A DNA stretch of 64,000 nucleotides from Mycobacterium sp. 050128 (GTDB lineage: Bacteria; Actinomycetota; Actinomycetes; Mycobacteriales; Mycobacteriaceae), in the NCBI RefSeq assembly GCF_036409155.1, contig NZ_JAZGLW010000001.1, positions 248,001-312,000 of the forward strand. The letters run 5' to 3'. The translations under genes and the position numbers were made by a program. Below are positions 62,913-64,000 of the stretch, one piece after another. How positions within the stretch are numbered: the stretch's first letter is position 1; the number at the start of each line of letters is the position of its first letter. A model generated the notes under the pieces. That model saw only the letters and a program-made list of their open reading frames with translations, did no database searches and was not told the origin of the DNA.

Positions 62913-64000
62913 CTAAACTCGCCCGACCGGGCTGGGCGCTGGTTGGATGCCATCGGCAGCGACGTCGACGGGCGCCCGCTCGGCCCCCTCGTCGCCCCCG
63001 GCCGCGCCGTGCTCCTTGGCGGGCACCGCCGGCTTGGCCGTCGACGTGACTTGACTAGCTACTCCGGCCCCTGTGGATGCCGGACTCGCCGCCTGGCTGA
63101 CTCCGGCAACCGGGTACGACCCGCGGGAGGTGGTCGGGGCGCTCGCCGTCACACCACCGCCGATGTTTTCGACGCGAGCGGCCGAGGGAGTCGCCGCCGG
63201 AGTGGCAAACGAAGCAGCCGACGGGCTCGCCGCCGCAGCGGCCCACGGGGTCGCCGCCGGAGCGGCAAAGGAAGCGGCCGTGCTGAGTGTTTCGAACTGG
63301 TCCACGGTGGACTTCGTCGTCGGTCCTACCTCCGCCGCACTCTTGCTGGTTGAGGTCAGGTCGGCGAGCGAGGCCGCTGCCCCGGCGCCTTCTGAACGAT
63401 ATGTCTCCCGGAGTTCGTGCAACTTGCCGGCATTATCCGACGAATCATCGGCCGTGCCCTTGACGATGGAGATGCTGGCCAAAACGGCGCACATTACCGC
63501 AGTCACTTGCGTTTTCAACGAAAGTGCTGGATTCGTTTTATAGACCATCGAGCAGATGGGGATCATGCAGGTGAGGCCCGTCTGTTCCCACCCGAGATTC
63601 AGGACGGCCCTTTTGACCTCTTTAGTCTCCTTCGCCAAGATGTCGTAAACATCGGCATCAAGTCCGGACATCGTCGCGGCCCGGGTCTTTTGCAGGTCAT
63701 TCTGCGTGTTGTAGTTGTCCGACCCATCGCCGGTCCATCCGCCCCAGTCCTCGGCGGTGGCGGCATCGAGCGATTGCCCGGCCGCCTCGAAGTCACCCTT
63801 CGCGGTCTTGAATTCCTTTCCGGTATCGGTGGCCTTCATGTAAAGCATCTGCAGGGACATGATGTAGAGGATCCCGTACCAGAGCACCTTCGTTTCTGCT
63901 TTGAAGGCCTCCTGGGTCTCCTTGTCACCTCGGTACCTTTTGGCCGCAAACGCGAGGAATCCGCCGGAGTTGACTAACCCCTGAGCACCTTTTTCGTAAT
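62913..64000 (-). CDS. EspA/EspE-like ESX-1 substrate, N-terminus outside the window
   Basis: The frame is open from 62913 to the window edge, about 362 residues; the start lies beyond. The visible part has an ESX helical-hairpin pattern with WTGDGSDNYNTQNDLQKTRA (a WxG turn), then TCMIPICSMVYKTNPALSLK and a hydrophobic segment MCAVLASISIV. The last ~150 residues are a low-complexity Ala/Ser/Thr/Pro region. The very end, DEGAERAPVD, matches the conserved AERAP tail of EspA and EspE. The sequence between is too diverged to choose between EspA and EspE. Confidence 0.78.
   Translation of the reverse strand, partial: YEKGAQGLVNSGGFLAFAAKRYRGDKETQEAFKAETKVLWYGILYIMSLQMLYMKATDTGKEFKTAKGDFEAAGQSLDAATAEDWGGWTGDGSDNYNTQNDLQKTRAATMSGLDADVYDILAKETKEVKRAVLNLGWEQTGLTCMIPICSMVYKTNPALSLKTQVTAVMCAVLASISIVKGTADDSSDNAGKLHELRETYRSEGAGAAASLADLTSTSKSAAEVGPTTKSTVDQFETLSTAASFAAPAATPWAAAAASPSAASFATPAATPSAARVENIGGGVTASAPTTSRGSYPVAGVSQAASPASTGAGVASQVTSTAKPAVPAKEHGAAGGDEGAERAPVDVAADGIQPAPSPVGRV

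Overview
The window is a contiguous piece of a mycobacterial chromosome, most probably a slow grower outside the M. tuberculosis complex. It is GC-rich, uses many GTG starts and packs genes tightly. Its backbone follows the order I remember from M. tuberculosis H37Rv between about Rv3257c and Rv3304: pmmA, whiB2, fbiA-fbiB, mamA, manB-wbbL-rmlD, an LCP ligase, SulP-carbonic anhydrase, fadE25-purE-purK, birA, accD5-accE5, sseA, accA3, sigF-usfX, lhr-nei, lpqC, atsB, glpD2, lpdA. Homology calls come from reading motifs and from memory of the families; no database search was run.

Layout. 1-2.7 kb: mannose metabolism, small conserved genes and whiB2. 3-7.5 kb: a plus-strand operon for coenzyme F420 (fbiA, fbiB), the MamA-type adenine methyltransferase and a Nudix hydrolase. 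7.5-12.7 kb: GDP-mannose, rhamnose linker and arabinogalactan ligase genes for the cell wall. 12.7-15.5 kb: an accessory acyl-CoA synthetase and a methyltransferase. 15.5-19.3 kb: a CoA transferase and a SulP/carbonic anhydrase fusion. 19.2-22.4 kb: a three-gene signalling module (receiver-PP2C phosphatase, histidine kinase, single receiver). 22.5-29.1 kb: fadE25, purE/purK, GtrA, PH-domain protein, birA and a flavin steroid-dehydrogenase-like enzyme. 29.1-35 kb: acyl-CoA carboxylase subunits (accD5, accE5, accA3) enclosing maf and a rhodanese/SufE pair. 35.2-37.8 kb: the SigF locus with an extra STAS gene. 38.1-44.2 kb: a TetR regulator and the DNA repair pair lhr-nei. 44.2-49 kb: lipoprotein esterase, small secreted proteins and a large sulfatase. 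49.2-57 kb: an accessory cluster of two P-type ATPases around a small soluble protein. 57-61.6 kb: pseudouridine synthase, glpD2, lpdA and a cyclotransferase-like gene. 61.6-64 kb: an accessory cluster resembling ESX-1 secretion-associated espA/E, espC, espD and espL, cut by the window end.

The points most worth attention are these: (1) a P-type ATPase whose phosphorylated aspartate is glycine (CSGKTGT) and whose hinge motif is TGEGTND; (2) the Esp-like cluster in an unusual place; (3) a possible partner-switching circuit linking the PP2C/kinase/receiver module, the STAS protein and RsbW-SigF, with SigF-type promoters before rsbW and the STAS gene; (4) a near-perfect LexA box before whiB2 and a PafBC-type DNA-damage promoter feeding a leaderless lhr start; (5) at least a dozen starts preceded by a TANNNT -10 element at leaderless spacing, which settle several start codons.
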